DNA of 64,000 nt from Desulfosporosinus sp. (GCA_031292055.1 JARLHV010000070.1:1-64000), one strand, 5' to 3'; positions 17,191 through 26,393 are shown, counted from the first letter of the stretch. Numbers and translations are program-made. Notes: generated by a model from the letters alone, not told the origin.

Positions 17191-17986
17191 TACTAATCCA
17201 TCCTGTCATCCGCCCTGTACGAGCTCCATCACGTCGATGTGAAAAGAACCATTTAGGATTGTCTGCAGTACAGGTCAAAGCTTCCTCAATATTTTCCGGG
17301 CAAACCCCGTTCCCCAAGAGTAGAGTTTTGTTAGCCTCCCATAAATCCAGACGATAATGCCCATCCTCTTGTGCACGCAAGAACGGTGTTTCGTGGTAGT
17401 TTGACCGAAACTGCGCTGCTACATGTTCATCCACTACATAACAACACGGACCAATGCTGGGCCCGATCGCAACCCAAGCATTTTCTGTGCACCCTCCAAC
17501 GTTTTCAAAACACTCCATGACTTTTTGTCCAATCTTATGGGCCGTTCCTTTCCAGCCGGCGTGCGCAATTCCTACCGCCTTAAGATCTGGATAATAGAAA
17601 AAAAGAGGGACACAATCCGCAAAAAAGCCCATCAAGCCAACAGCACCTTGCGTCACTAGTCCATCCGCAGCAGGGATCGCCGTCTCTAATTCGCGACTCC
17701 CCCGGCCCCGATCTTCCTCATTGACCCATACCACTTTCGTACCATGAACCTGTTCACCCACTGCGACCCTTGACAAGGGAACCCCCCATTGCTCCAGCCA
17801 ATGCTGCCTGTTTTCTAGAACTGCAGCATGATCATCTCCCACATTAAGTCCTAGATTGAGCGAATCATAGGGAGCTTGACTGACTCCACCTACACGCGTA
17901 GAGAAGCCTACATCAATACCTTCAGCTTGCCATTTGGGAAGGGTCAGGTAGTCTATTCTTCCGCTTTTGTGCCATATCCAGCTCAT
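17177..17986 (-). CDS. pgeF: Multicopper-oxidase-like / purine nucleoside phosphorylase YfiH family (PgeF, YlmD)
   Basis: 269 residues. Conserved family sites are GDDHAAVLENRQ near 50, VAVGEQVHGTKV, ADGLVTQ, FADCVPLFF, IAHAGWKGTAHKIGQK and GPSIGPCCYVVDEHV, with the His and Cys ligands in place. The family was first called laccase-like; work on homologues shows purine nucleoside phosphorylase activity and peptidoglycan-editing phenotypes. In ylm operons it precedes yggS; here a two-component pair and an HlyD-like gene are inserted. The last codons run into repeat DNA. Confidence 0.9.
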   Translation of the reverse strand: MSWIWHKSGRIDYLTLPKWQAEGIDVGFSTRVGGVSQAPYDSLNLGLNVGDDHAAVLENRQHWLEQWGVPLSRVAVGEQVHGTKVVWVNEEDRGRGSRELETAIPAADGLVTQGAVGLMGFFADCVPLFFYYPDLKAVGIAHAGWKGTAHKIGQKVMECFENVGGCTENAWVAIGPSIGPCCYVVDEHVAAQFRSNYHETPFLRAQEDGHYRLDLWEANKTLLLGNGVCPENIEEALTCTADNPKWFFSHRRDGARTGRMTGWISIREA

Positions 17987-18047
17987 CCCTCTAACTCCTT
18001 TGATTTCCTTTTAATATACCATTTAATTTCTCTAAGAACAAACTAAA

Positions 18048-18085
18048 GGGTAGTAGAGGCACGATACATCGTGCCTCTACTACCT
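18048..18085 (-). terminator. Hairpin terminator directly after ymxH
   Basis: A 17-bp stem (GGTAGTAGAGGCACGAT with its complement) begins two bases past the ymxH stop. The minus-strand T-run is short (CCCTTTAG), so termination may be partial. A cousin with GTAGGGGCAC occurs after bshC at 61608-61640. Confidence 0.6.
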
Positions 18086-18086
18086 T

Positions 18087-18362
18087 TTACCTCCGGACAT
18101 CATTTTCCATATTGAATTCCGGCAGATCATTGGCATCAACTAAGATGACATCAACTCCGATTTTTTTGACACGATCCCACGGAACAATATAATCCTCCGA
18201 CTTGCCGTTGCCAAAAATCCCCCAATTTCGCGAGGGGCCTGGCACAATAATTCCTATGACAACGCCTCGTTCGAGATCCAAATCAAGGTCTTTAATTGGC
18301 CCTAATCGTCGTCCATCCTTAACATTGACGACATCCAATAATCGCAAATCTGAAATCCGCAT
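18087..18362 (-). CDS. ymxH: YmxH/YlmC-family PRC-barrel sporulation protein
   Basis: 91-residue PRC-barrel protein: MRISDLRLLDVVNVKDGRRL, then GPIKDLDLDLERGVVIGIIV and DYIVPWDRVKKIGVDVILV. The YlmC/YmxH family is a conserved sporulation-associated group of unknown mechanism. It follows sigG, a very common order in spore-formers. A GGGGGG-type ribosome site lies before the ATG; a family A repeat separates it from sigG. Confidence 0.88.
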   Translation of the reverse strand: MRISDLRLLDVVNVKDGRRLGPIKDLDLDLERGVVIGIIVPGPSRNWGIFGNGKSEDYIVPWDRVKKIGVDVILVDANDLPEFNMENDVRR

Positions 18363-18374
18363 TGTTAGCCCCCC

Positions 18375-18420
18375 TAATCGATGTTCGGGGTTCGAGGTTC
18401 GATGTTCGAAGTCGAATATC
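18375..18420. repeat. Family A intergenic repeat between sigG and ymxH
   Basis: Tandem GATGTTCGGGGTTCGAGG and TTCGATGTTCGAAG units, part of the dispersed family. Confidence 0.6.
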
Positions 18421-18534
18421 GCTTATAGCCCCGATATAAGTGCAACTATGACTTATGAAGAATATTGAAACATGATCATAAGTAAGTTTCCTCTAGGTCA
18501 TCATATGAGGGAGAGACTAAAAATAGCCTACAGT

Positions 18535-19308
18535 TCACACATATTTACGCATGTGTTGCATGGCGGCTTTCTCAAGACGGGATACCTGAGCTTGAGAGAT
18601 TCCAATTTCATCAGCAACTTCCATCTGAGTCTTGCCATCAAAAAACCGCAAAGACAAAATAAGTTTTTCCCGTTCACTCAAACGCCGTAAAGCTTCTCGC
18701 ACAGCCAGCCCTTCAATCCACCCTTTATCAGACTGCTTATCATCTCCAATTTGATCCATGACAAAAATAGGATCTCCTCCGTCATGATAAATTGGTTCAA
18801 ATAAAGAAATCGGTTCTTGAATAGCGTCTAAGGCAAAAATCACTTCTTCGCGTGGAAGAGTCAGTTTATCAGCAATCTCTGTAACGGTTGGTTCTCGTGA
18901 ACATTCACAGACCAGCTGATCTCTCACCTGGAGAGCCTTATAGGCGATATCCCTCAGCGACCGACTCACTCGTATCGGATTATTGTCTCTTAGATAACGA
19001 CGTATTTCCCCAATGATCATGGGAACAGCATATGTGGAGAATTTAACGTTTTGTCCAAGATCGAAATTGTCAATAGCCTTCATCAATCCGATACATCCTA
19101 CTTGGAAAAGGTCATCCACATATTCTCCACGATTCGTAAACCGCTGAATCACACTGAGAACAAGACGAAGATTTCCATGGATAAGTTTGTCCCGAGCGCT
19201 GCGATCTCCAGCTTGATAAATCACAAACAACTCTTTCATTTTCACGCTGGATAAAACAGGCAACTTTGAGGTGTTCACTCCACAAATCTCAACTTTATTT
19301 AATGCCAA
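18535..19308 (-). CDS. sigG: Forespore sporulation sigma factor SigG
   Basis: 257 residues. The diagnostic N-terminus NKVEICGVNTSKLPVLSS precedes sigma regions 2 (GNLRLVLSVIQRFTNRGE ... VDDLFQVGCIGLMKAIDNFD), 3 and 4 (LILSLRFFDGKTQMEVADEI ... SQAQVSRLEKAAM). The start is a TTG at 19306-19308, seven bases after GGGGAGGTG. SigG drives late forespore gene expression. It follows sigE by 57 bases, the classical spoIIG-sigG layout; its own forespore promoter may lie in that gap but I cannot define it. Confidence 0.96.
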   Translation of the reverse strand: MALNKVEICGVNTSKLPVLSSVKMKELFVIYQAGDRSARDKLIHGNLRLVLSVIQRFTNRGEYVDDLFQVGCIGLMKAIDNFDLGQNVKFSTYAVPMIIGEIRRYLRDNNPIRVSRSLRDIAYKALQVRDQLVCECSREPTVTEIADKLTLPREEVIFALDAIQEPISLFEPIYHDGGDPIFVMDQIGDDKQSDKGWIEGLAVREALRRLSEREKLILSLRFFDGKTQMEVADEIGISQAQVSRLEKAAMQHMRKYV

Positions 19309-19365
19309 ACCACGAGCACCTCCCCAGCCAATTCTGTTGGGAAGTATGCCCGAACACAGTTTAGG

Positions 19366-20091
19366 TTATTCCAGTCGACAAAATTCTTTACGTAATCTGC
19401 GAATAATCCTTTTTTCGAGCCTCGAAATGTAGGACTGTGAAATTCCCAGTCGATCTGCTACTTCTTTTTGTGTTTTTTCCACTCCGTTATCCAACCCAAA
19501 CCTTAATTCCATAATTACCTTTTCCCGGTTTGTCAGCCTCCCCATTGCTAAATGCAACAGTTGCCGGTCTACCTGTTCTTCAATCGGCTTAGAGATAATA
19601 TCATTTTCCGTACCCAATACATCCGATAAGAGTAATTCATTTCCATCCCAGTCGATGTTTAAAGGTTCATCAAACGATACTTCTGAACGAGTTTTATTAT
19701 TCCGTCTAAGATACATTAAAATTTCATTTTCTATACACCGAGAAGCGTAGGTGGCCAGTTTAATTTTTTTCTGGGGATCAAACGTATTTACTGCTTTAAT
19801 CAATCCAATTGTACCAATAGACACAAGATCCTCAATCCCTATGCCAGTATTTTCGAATTTCCGAGCAATGTACACCACTAGGCGCAAGTTTCGTTCGATC
19901 AAAATATCTCGAATGGACAGATCTCCCATTTCCAGGCGCGCCAAGAGGACACCCTCTTCATCTGAGTTAAGTGGTGGCGGGAGCGCTTCACTGCTTCCAA
20001 CATAATAAATACCACTAACTCCCCGGATTTTCTGAAGAAGCATGAGCCATAGACGCCTTGCCTTATCTTGAACATTACTCCACCACTTCAT
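19366..20091 (-). CDS. sigE: Mother-cell sporulation sigma factor precursor, pro-SigE
   Basis: 241 residues with the typical pro-sequence of about 29 residues and the processing site [15 protein letters not shown] (the cleavage expected between Tyr29 and Tyr30 by analogy with Bacillus). Region 2 reads [20 protein letters not shown] ... [18 protein letters not shown], and region 4 [17 protein letters not shown]. It is activated by the SpoIIGA protease encoded four bases upstream. It controls early mother-cell transcription. Confidence 0.97.
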   Translation of the reverse strand: MKWWSNVQDKARRLWLMLLQKIRGVSGIYYVGSSEALPPPLNSDEEGVLLARLEMGDLSIRDILIERNLRLVVYIARKFENTGIGIEDLVSIGTIGLIKAVNTFDPQKKIKLATYASRCIENEILMYLRRNNKTRSEVSFDEPLNIDWDGNELLLSDVLGTENDIISKPIEEQVDRQLLHLAMGRLTNREKVIMELRFGLDNGVEKTQKEVADRLGISQSYISRLEKRIIRRLRKEFCRLE

Positions 20092-20094
20092 TGA

Positions 20095-21009
20095 TCAATC
20101 TCCACCTTTCTGCACATGTTCCGGGTGTAGTAACGCCTGATATTCACCCTCTGAACTTAGCACTTGCTTAACGAGTGCCACCGTTGCCTGGATTTGTCGA
20201 GATCCTTTATTGTCAAAACACGTTACGCGCTCAGGTCTTATCCCAAGCAGCCAGCTCTGACGTTCAATTGCTTGAAAAGGGATGAAAACGAGGTGTTTTA
20301 CTAAACTGGGATTGACTTTCCATAATAACGGCCAAGGATCTGCGTAGTCTTTCCAAGGGATAGTTAGAAACGATCGAACATTATCTGGCATCGCACTGGC
20401 AGCAACCTCTTCTTCCAAAAGAATAACAGGGAACCCAGTCAAGGGATCTCGCAAATGATTCCCTGTATCCAGCAACGCTTTAATGCAAAGCACCTCACCT
20501 TCTTGACCGCCAAAATCAATTTCCAAATCGTAAATGATTTGCTCCAACACTGAGTTTCTTTCTTGCCATCGCTGCCAGAGATGCTGTAATAACCACCACA
20601 TAGCTGCAACCAAAGGAAGTACCCAAAGATTGTTTAAAGCCAATGAACAGAGGCCACCGCCTAATTCATTATCAAATTGCACCCACCCCCATAAGGCATA
20701 CACAAATCCGCCAAGTCCTGCTGAAAGAAGCCAAAAACCAACCAATGCTTTGAAAAAAATCTTAAGTCTTCGTACTGGGAAAGCTACTCCAACCATAAGA
20801 AATGGAATAACCACTTTGCTCAACGTAGTCCACTGCGGAGGGGAGTAACAGGCTAAAAGCACTGGGATTTCGCCGAGAATAACTCCGGCTAGGATTCGGC
20901 TTGGTCGGACCGGTAGGCGAATAAGCCGACAGGTAAGAGTGAGAATAAGAGCGTCCATCCCTCCGTTAATGAGAATATCCAGATCAAGATAAGTCTCTAC
21001 AACGCCCAT
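20095..21009 (-). CDS. spoIIGA: Sporulation sigma-E processing peptidase SpoIIGA
   Basis: 304 residues from ATG at 21009 (behind AAAGGA; a start six codons earlier is possible). The N-terminal half has about five membrane helices beginning YLDLDILINGGMDALILT; the C-terminal half is the aspartic protease domain with active-site motif CIKALLDTGNHLRDPLTGFP (Asp181). It cleaves pro-SigE at the septum after activation by forespore SpoIIR. It is four bases upstream of sigE in the spoIIG operon. Confidence 0.94.
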   Translation of the reverse strand: MGVVETYLDLDILINGGMDALILTLTCRLIRLPVRPSRILAGVILGEIPVLLACYSPPQWTTLSKVVIPFLMVGVAFPVRRLKIFFKALVGFWLLSAGLGGFVYALWGWVQFDNELGGGLCSLALNNLWVLPLVAAMWWLLQHLWQRWQERNSVLEQIIYDLEIDFGGQEGEVLCIKALLDTGNHLRDPLTGFPVILLEEEVAASAMPDNVRSFLTIPWKDYADPWPLLWKVNPSLVKHLVFIPFQAIERQSWLLGIRPERVTCFDNKGSRQIQATVALVKQVLSSEGEYQALLHPEHVQKGGD

Positions 21010-21258
21010 CAGGTGCATCCTTTCCATACGCTTCTCCCAAAATTATATCTAAAGAAGGCAGTAAAACCTGTCGCTTTCCGTGAGCTTTAATGGTATTTTT
21101 TAGGAGAACAAGTGCGAGTGATGGAAGTTTTCGTCTCTGAGCAATATGTGTCGACAGAATGTGCGGCCTTAGCTGAAGAGTTGCTGTTGAAGTGCGTAAT
21201 TAGGCAAATAATAAACCTGCCGGGAATAGACACTTGGTCTATTCCCGGCAAAAATTTC
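21010..21258. other. spoIIG upstream region, no gene seen
   Basis: No convincing ORF. On the minus strand a perfect TATAAT (21042-21047) stands ahead of spoIIGA without a good -35 at normal spacing, with GCGACA about 21 bases upstream; the Bacillus spoIIG promoter has a similarly long spacer and depends on Spo0A. A TGTCGACA, close to a Spo0A box (TGTCGAA), occurs at 21149-21156. A perfect 13-bp hairpin (GCCGGGAATAGAC) lies at 21219-21249 but has no T-run. Confidence 0.35.
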
Positions 21259-21288
21259 TTGACAACCTTATAATTTTTATGATAAAAT
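21259..21288 (+). promoter_or_regulatory. Candidate plus-strand promoter in the spoIIGA-ftsZ gap
   Basis: TTGACA (21259-21264) and TAAAAT (21283-21288) with an 18-base spacer. No ORF follows; a strong terminator does, at 21343-21385. Confidence 0.45.
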
Positions 21289-21294
21289 AATCCT

Positions 21295-21385
21295 ATTCCA
21301 TCATATTAAAATTAGGTTATTTATGTCTATTTATTATAGTATAATGAGAGAGACTTTGAGTAAAGTCTCTCTCATTATTTTTTTT
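21295..21385 (+). ncRNA. Candidate small RNA (about 90 nt) ending in a strong terminator
   Basis: From the promoter above, a transcript starting near 21295 would reach a perfect 15-bp hairpin (21343-21357 with 21362-21376) followed by eight Ts. No ribosome site plus ORF is present. The orientation is opposite to all neighbours, so it cannot be the terminator of ftsZ. Purely inferred from promoter and terminator. Confidence 0.35.
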
Positions 21386-21422
21386 CTATGTTCCAACTCT
21401 ATTTCTAACCCTAAAAAGTTCA

Positions 21423-21446
21423 AAAAGTCTCTCGACAGAGACTTTT
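21423..21446 (-). terminator. Terminator of ftsZ
   Basis: A 10-bp stem (AAAAGTCTCT / AGAGACTTTT) followed on the minus strand by TTTTTGAACTTTTT, about 75 bases beyond the ftsZ stop. Confidence 0.7.
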
Positions 21447-21518
21447 AAACGATGCTTTAATTCTCTTGCATGATCTTAAGCATTAAAGATTTACTATACG
21501 TTGTTTGTGTTGATACTG

Positions 21519-22580
21519 TTAACGCCGGCGCCTTAAGAACTCTGGAATATCAATATCCACTTCCGCAGTGACCGGTTTGATAATGTTTTCCTGAGCTTTC
21601 CCCGGGGCAAGACCAAAACCAGCCCAGTGCTGATCAAAGCCGGTGGCGATGACGGTAACTCTGATTTCTTCCTTGAGGTTTTCATCAATAACCGCACCAA
21701 AAATAATATTTGCTTCAGGATCAGCAGCTTCTGCGATAATTCCCGCAGCTTCGTTCACTTCAAAAAGGGTCAAATTAGTTCCGCCAGTAATGTTAAGCAG
21801 CACTCCTTTAGCTCCCTCAATTGAAGTTTCCAACAGTGGACTAGAAATTGCTTTACGAGCAGCATCCGCTGCACGGTTTTCCCCAGTTGCCTGACCTATG
21901 CCCATCAGGGCAGACCCAGTATTTGACATGATGGTTTTAACATCGGCGAAATCTAAATTAATCAGACCGGGAACTGCAATTAAATCAGAAATTCCTTGTA
22001 CCCCTTGTCGTAGGACATCATCCGCAATGCGAAAAGCCTCATGGATTGTAGTATGCTTGTCCACTACTTGCAACAGACGATCATTGGGAATCGTAATCAG
22101 CGTATCTACTTTACTCTTGAGATCAGCAATTCCTTTTTCTGCTTGCATAGCTCGTTTGCGACCTTCGAAGGTAAACGGACGAGTAACCACACCAACCGTT
22201 AGTGCACCCATTTCCTTCGCCACTTCCGCCACAATGGGAGCCCCTCCAGTGCCCGTTCCACCTCCCATCCCTGCTGTGACAAAGACCATATCCGCTCCCT
22301 TTAATACTTTAGCGATTTCTTCACGGCTTTCTTCCGCTGCTTTGGCCCCAATTTCGGGATTTGCTCCTGCACCAAGTCCTTTAGTTAACTTAATCCCGAT
22401 TTGCACTTTCTGACCTGCACGGGAGAGCTGTAAGGCCTGAGAGTCTGTATTTACAGTAACAAAGTCTACGCCTTGTAACCCAGCAGTAATCATTCTATTT
22501 ACTGCATTGTTCCCACCACCGCCGACACCAATAACCTTGATCTCTGCAAATTGGTTTAAGTCCGTATCAAATTCTAGCAT
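21519..22580 (-). CDS. ftsZ: Cell-division GTPase FtsZ
   Basis: 353 residues. The tubulin signature [10 protein letters not shown] lies near 106-115, preceded by [14 protein letters not shown]; the T7 loop [11 protein letters not shown] is present, and the C-terminal tail ends [12 protein letters not shown], the conserved peptide that binds SepF, FtsA and other partners. FtsZ forms the Z ring. It has its own 262-base upstream region and a terminator, so it is probably transcribed apart from the mur genes as well as with them. The usual ftsA just upstream is absent. Confidence 0.98.
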   Translation of the reverse strand: MLEFDTDLNQFAEIKVIGVGGGGNNAVNRMITAGLQGVDFVTVNTDSQALQLSRAGQKVQIGIKLTKGLGAGANPEIGAKAAEESREEIAKVLKGADMVFVTAGMGGGTGTGGAPIVAEVAKEMGALTVGVVTRPFTFEGRKRAMQAEKGIADLKSKVDTLITIPNDRLLQVVDKHTTIHEAFRIADDVLRQGVQGISDLIAVPGLINLDFADVKTIMSNTGSALMGIGQATGENRAADAARKAISSPLLETSIEGAKGVLLNITGGTNLTLFEVNEAAGIIAEAADPEANIIFGAVIDENLKEEIRVTVIATGFDQHWAGFGLAPGKAQENIIKPVTAEVDIDIPEFLRRRR

Positions 22581-22842
22581 CTAGGCTTTAACCCCCTCGC
22601 TTCATTCTGACCTGCAATACTTTAAAAAAGTGCAGGTATAACTATTATTCAACTCTGTCGTTTAAACTCTCTTTTATCTGGCAAGCGGGCGTGAAACATG
22701 CCCATAAACGTGCAAAAACTATCTCCTCAATACTTCAATGCGCACATTATATTAAATTCTATATGTTTATGCTGTATCCCTTTTTTTTTAATCAAGAACT
22801 TTTGGCATAGTTCTTGGATTTTCTTAATAATAATAGTTTAAA

Positions 22843-23172
22843 CTACCTTTTTAGTAAATGACGCCGTATGCTTCCTAAATTTTGGAACAAACGCACTCCA
22901 AATGCGACAACAGCCGCCAGATAAAGATCAACTCCGATGCGATCTCCGACGTACGCTAAGAAGGCCGCAAGGAGCATATTACTAAAAAAGCCACTCAAAA
23001 ACACTGTGCTGTCAAAATGATCCTCCTGGGCCGAACGTATCCCACCTAGGACAGAATCTAAAGCTGCTAGAATTCCAACCGATAAATATTTAGCATATTC
23101 AATTGGAACTGAAAACGGGCTGACATATCCGATCGCCAATCCCAAAACCAAGCCTAATAACGGTAACCACAT
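22843..23172 (-). CDS. sbp: Small basic protein Sbp (DUF1290)
   Basis: 109-residue membrane protein with three hydrophobic segments (LPLLGLVLGLAIGY, an ALDSVLGGIRSAQE linker, FFSNMLLAAFLAYVGDRIGV and YLAAVVAFGVRLFQNL). This is the DUF1290 / Sbp family found between ftsQ and ftsZ in Firmicutes and Actinobacteria. The function is unknown. The DUF881 genes that often accompany it are not present here. Confidence 0.88.
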   Translation of the reverse strand: MWLPLLGLVLGLAIGYVSPFSVPIEYAKYLSVGILAALDSVLGGIRSAQEDHFDSTVFLSGFFSNMLLAAFLAYVGDRIGVDLYLAAVVAFGVRLFQNLGSIRRHLLKR

Positions 23173-23191
23173 GTTCCTTGTCCTCCCTGAC

Positions 23192-23917
23192 TTAGCGACC
23201 GATTACTGGTTTCGCCGCCGTAAAATCAATATATCGTACCCCTTGTTGAAACGATTTATACCCATTATCGCTTACAAGTTGATAAAGCGCATTTAATTTA
23301 TCTTTCCAGTCGTTGGCTTGTCCAAGCCGGACTTCCACCCCACTGGTCAAGAACAAGGTTATTTGCTGAGTAGGATCAACATGGATTTCCCCAATCTGAG
23401 CAAGCAATCCGCTAGGGGCTTGTCCCAGTAGGTTCAGTGTTACCGTTAGGGAAGGATTCCCTAACTTTTGCCCTGGTCCAACTGTATCCGGAAGATTAAT
23501 TCCAGTGACCACTGGTTGATCCGTTTTAGGCCAACTCTCTAAGCGACGCAAAAAGGTTCCTTGCGCATCAACCTCCACAACCCCTTTCGGGACAACTACC
23601 AAGGCAACTGGGGTTCGTTCCGTCACCTGAATGACAAGGGTGTGAGGAAGCTTCCGCTGAAACTGAACACTTTGAACGAGCGGATGTAATAAAATTTTAT
23701 TGCTGAGTGCCGCTTGATCAAAAAGCAACAAGTTCTGTCCTAGAACCCCGTTAGTCAATTTTAAGATTTCATTTTCCGGAATCAGTTTAAGCCCTTGCAC
23801 CGTCACATGTTGAATTCCGAAAGCGCTGGAACGTAAAAACATCGCTAAACCCAGTGCCAGCAAGATTATCAACACTGCAACATAGAGAAAGGACGTATTC
23901 ATTTTCTTGGGTTGCAT
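23192..23917 (-). CDS. ftsQ: Cell-division protein FtsQ/DivIB
   Basis: 241 residues: a short cytoplasmic N-terminus, one membrane helix (FLYVAVLIILLALGLAMFL), then the POTRA domain (FGIQHVTVQGLKLIPENEIL) and the beta domain (VQSVQFQRKLPHTLVIQVTE). FtsQ links with FtsL and FtsB in the divisome and regulates septal synthesis. It lies 20 bases upstream of sbp and downstream of murA, as usual in dcw clusters. Confidence 0.92.
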   Translation of the reverse strand: MQPKKMNTSFLYVAVLIILLALGLAMFLRSSAFGIQHVTVQGLKLIPENEILKLTNGVLGQNLLLFDQAALSNKILLHPLVQSVQFQRKLPHTLVIQVTERTPVALVVVPKGVVEVDAQGTFLRRLESWPKTDQPVVTGINLPDTVGPGQKLGNPSLTVTLNLLGQAPSGLLAQIGEIHVDPTQQITLFLTSGVEVRLGQANDWKDKLNALYQLVSDNGYKSFQQGVRYIDFTAAKPVIGR

Positions 23918-24007
23918 TGCGCCTTTCCTCCTTGTCCCAAGTATAACGAATACAGTCCTATTCTGTCACTCCTTTTCAGAAGATTTTTATTGACAAAATA
24001 CGCCTTG

Positions 24008-24083
24008 TTTCGAGGCACGATGCTCAAGGTGCGAACTTTAATTCTGAGATCACAGTTCGCACTTTGTGTTCGTGCCTCATGCC
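24008..24083. repeat. Family A intergenic repeat between murA and ftsQ
   Basis: GAGGCACGATGCTCAAGG at the left and GTGCGAAC motifs are mirrored by GTTCGCAC, GTTCGTGCCTCATGCC and CCTTGCC at the right, giving an interrupted inverted repeat. Confidence 0.6.
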
Positions 24084-24089
24084 TTGCCG

Positions 24090-25355
24090 TTAACTCTTCT
24101 GAGTTACACGCCGAAATTTCGCACCCAAATGGCGATATTTTCCTTCTAAATCTTCATAGCCACGATCAATATAATTCACTTTTTCAAGCACACTTACTTC
24201 CTCCGCTGCTAACGCAGCAAGGAAGAGTGCCGCCCCAGCTCGAAGATCTGTGGCCTCCACAAATGCCCCTTCCAACGTTCCTACCCCTCGAATAATGGCC
24301 GTTCTCCCCTCAACCGTAATTTGCGCTCCCATACGACGCAACTCATCTACATGCTGAAAGCGGTTTTCAAAGATCGTTTCCGTGATAATGCTCGTTCCTT
24401 CTGCGCATGAGAGCATCGCCATAAACTGTGGCTGCATATCGGTTGGGAATCCCGGATAAGGCATTGTCTTAAGGTCCACACCCCGAATTCTGCCCCGCTG
24501 TTGAACACGAACCGAATCATCCTGAAGGGTCACGATGGCTCCTGCCTGGCGTAATTTGGCAATAACAGGTTCTAAATGTTCTGGTACGACATTCTCGATC
24601 ACTACATCCCCTTCAGTCATAACCGCAGCGATCATATGCGTACCAGCTTCGATTCGATCTGATATGACTGTGTGTTCCGCAGGATGAAGATGATCTACTC
24701 CATCAATTCTCAAGACATCCATTCCTGCTCCACGCACTTTTGCTCCCATTTTATTAAGGAAATTTTGTAAATCAATAATTTCCGGTTCACGTGCGGCATT
24801 GCGAATTAGCGTAGTTCCTTTAGCTAAGACCGCAGTCATCATAATGTTTTCTGTGGCACCTACACTTGGAACATCCAGGTAGACATCGGCCCCCTGTAAC
24901 TGATCCGCCCATGCTTCGATATAGCCGTGTTTTTCTTTAACCTTCACCCCCAGTTGTTGCAGCCCCTTAATGTGTTGGTCCATCGGGCGTGAGCCAATGG
25001 CACACCCTCCCGGTCGGGATAGTTTCACCCGTCCGTTCCGGGCTAGTAACGGACCTAAAATAAGATTAGAAGCACGCATTTGGCGCATAAGTCCTTCATC
25101 GACATCACAGGACTCCAATCTTCCAGCATTGACGAGCATAGCCCCATTTTGGCGCTCAACCCGACAGCCGAGGTGTTCAAGCACCTCAATCATATGTGTA
25201 ATATCAGCTAATTCAGGAATTTCTAACAAGGTCGATGTCCCTTCAGCAAGTAAGGTTGCTGCCAGTAAGGGTAGGGAAGAGTTTTTCGCCCCACTTACCC
25301 GGATATTTCCTTCTAATCGTTGTTTTCCGGTGATGACATAGCGATCCAACGCCAT
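24090..25355 (-). CDS. murA: UDP-N-acetylglucosamine 1-carboxyvinyltransferase
   Basis: 421-residue EPSP-synthase-fold enzyme that commits UDP-GlcNAc to peptidoglycan by adding enolpyruvate from PEP. The catalytic cysteine is Cys118 in RPGGCAIGSRP, the residue alkylated by fosfomycin; Lys22-equivalent is in VSGAKNSSLPLLAAT. The C-terminal GYEDLEGKYRHLGAKF fits the family. It lies between murB and ftsQ. A second MurA paralogue, common in Firmicutes, would have to lie outside the window. Confidence 0.96.
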   Translation of the reverse strand: MALDRYVITGKQRLEGNIRVSGAKNSSLPLLAATLLAEGTSTLLEIPELADITHMIEVLEHLGCRVERQNGAMLVNAGRLESCDVDEGLMRQMRASNLILGPLLARNGRVKLSRPGGCAIGSRPMDQHIKGLQQLGVKVKEKHGYIEAWADQLQGADVYLDVPSVGATENIMMTAVLAKGTTLIRNAAREPEIIDLQNFLNKMGAKVRGAGMDVLRIDGVDHLHPAEHTVISDRIEAGTHMIAAVMTEGDVVIENVVPEHLEPVIAKLRQAGAIVTLQDDSVRVQQRGRIRGVDLKTMPYPGFPTDMQPQFMAMLSCAEGTSIITETIFENRFQHVDELRRMGAQITVEGRTAIIRGVGTLEGAFVEATDLRAGAALFLAALAAEEVSVLEKVNYIDRGYEDLEGKYRHLGAKFRRVTQKS

Positions 25356-25373
25356 GATCTTACCCCCTTTTTA

Positions 25374-25520
25374 TCGATGTTCGATGTTCGATGTTCGAGG
25401 CTCGATTTGTGAATTCGATTCTGCGAATCGAATTACGTATTGAACTTGGAGAAATTAAGTATTCTGCGAACTTTGTTTGCCTTCGATTCGTGCCTCATGC
25501 TTCGTACCTCGTGCCTCGTT
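25374..25520. repeat. Family A repeat between murB and murA, entering the murB 3' end
   Basis: Tandem GATGTTC units (CGATGTTCGATGTTCGATG), then an inner palindrome CGATTCTGCGAATCG, then mirrored CTTCGATTCGTGCC and CTCATGCTTCGTACCTCG. The right part is read as the last 20 or so codons of murB. Confidence 0.65.
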
Positions 25521-26393
25521 AAAGCACGCTACTTCCGTTTGCAGTCTAATTCCAAACTTCGACTGAACATCTCTTGAAATAGCTTCTATTAAAGCAAGTA
25601 CATCCTTAGCCTTGGCGTTGTCTGTATTTACAATAAAATTAGCGTGCTTCTCTGAAACCTGAGCACCACCTATACGTTTCCCTTTCCAACCAGCGGCTTC
25701 AATTAATCGGCCAGCAGAATCACCCAGCGGGTTCTGAAATACGCTCCCTGCATTGGGTTTCTCAAGTGGTTGATTGAGCGTCCTATTTCTTAAGTACTCC
25801 TTCATGCGGTTTAAAATCTGTTCCCTATCCCCTGGAGAAAACGCAAGTTGGACCTCTAGAACCCACGCGTTACCGCGTAAAGAGCAAAAGCGATAAGCAA
25901 ATTCAAGCTCGGCTCGTTCCAGCCTTTTCACTGTACCATCTGCCCAAAGCGCTGTGATACTAATTATCTGAGCAGCCATTTCTCCGCCATGAGCTCCAGC
26001 GTTCATCATAACTGCACCACCCACAGAACCGGGGATTCCCCGAGCAAATTCCAGGCCGCTCCATCCCCGTTCTCCTGCCTCTTGAGATAAACGAGCTAAC
26101 GTGTACCCAGCCTCAACTTGAACCGTATAGTCATCACCCCATTCAATCGCGCCAAGCGAGGTGGTCACCACCGTAATTCCTGGCAGTCCCTCATCCGGTA
26201 ACAAAAGATTCGAACCCCGTCCAATCAACCAAACTGGAATTTTTGCTTCTTGCGCACGCTGCCAGACGTTCGACATATCCGCTATAGTTTGAGGCCAATA
26301 CACGAACTCAGCGATTCCACCAATCTTCCATGTATTCAGCAGCTCCAGCGGATAATTTTTCTCCACACGCCCTGGCATTCCATCCAAAATCAT
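25455..26393 (-). CDS. murB: UDP-N-acetylenolpyruvoylglucosamine reductase
   Basis: 312-residue FAD enzyme that reduces enolpyruvyl-UDP-GlcNAc to UDP-MurNAc. Type IIb-like motifs: NTWKIGG (21-27), VWLIGRGSNLL, FARGIPGSVGGAVMMNAGAH, PNAGSVFQNP (Ser as the general acid) and TEV near 283. The start is certain: ATG seven bases after GAGGTGG. It overlaps the preceding unknown gene by 86 bases. The C-terminal tail from about residue 292 (ARGTKHEARIEGKQSS) is encoded by a family A repeat, so the original stop seems lost or displaced. Confidence 0.95.
   Translation of the reverse strand: MILDGMPGRVEKNYPLELLNTWKIGGIAEFVYWPQTIADMSNVWQRAQEAKIPVWLIGRGSNLLLPDEGLPGITVVTTSLGAIEWGDDYTVQVEAGYTLARLSQEAGERGWSGLEFARGIPGSVGGAVMMNAGAHGGEMAAQIISITALWADGTVKRLERAELEFAYRFCSLRGNAWVLEVQLAFSPGDREQILNRMKEYLRNRTLNQPLEKPNAGSVFQNPLGDSAGRLIEAAGWKGKRIGGAQVSEKHANFIVNTDNAKAKDVLALIEAISRDVQSKFGIRLQTEVACFNEARGTKHEARIEGKQSSQNT

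Noticed and set aside
21219..21249. Terminator GCCGGGAATAGAC hairpin
   Set aside because: A perfect stem but no T-run on either strand.
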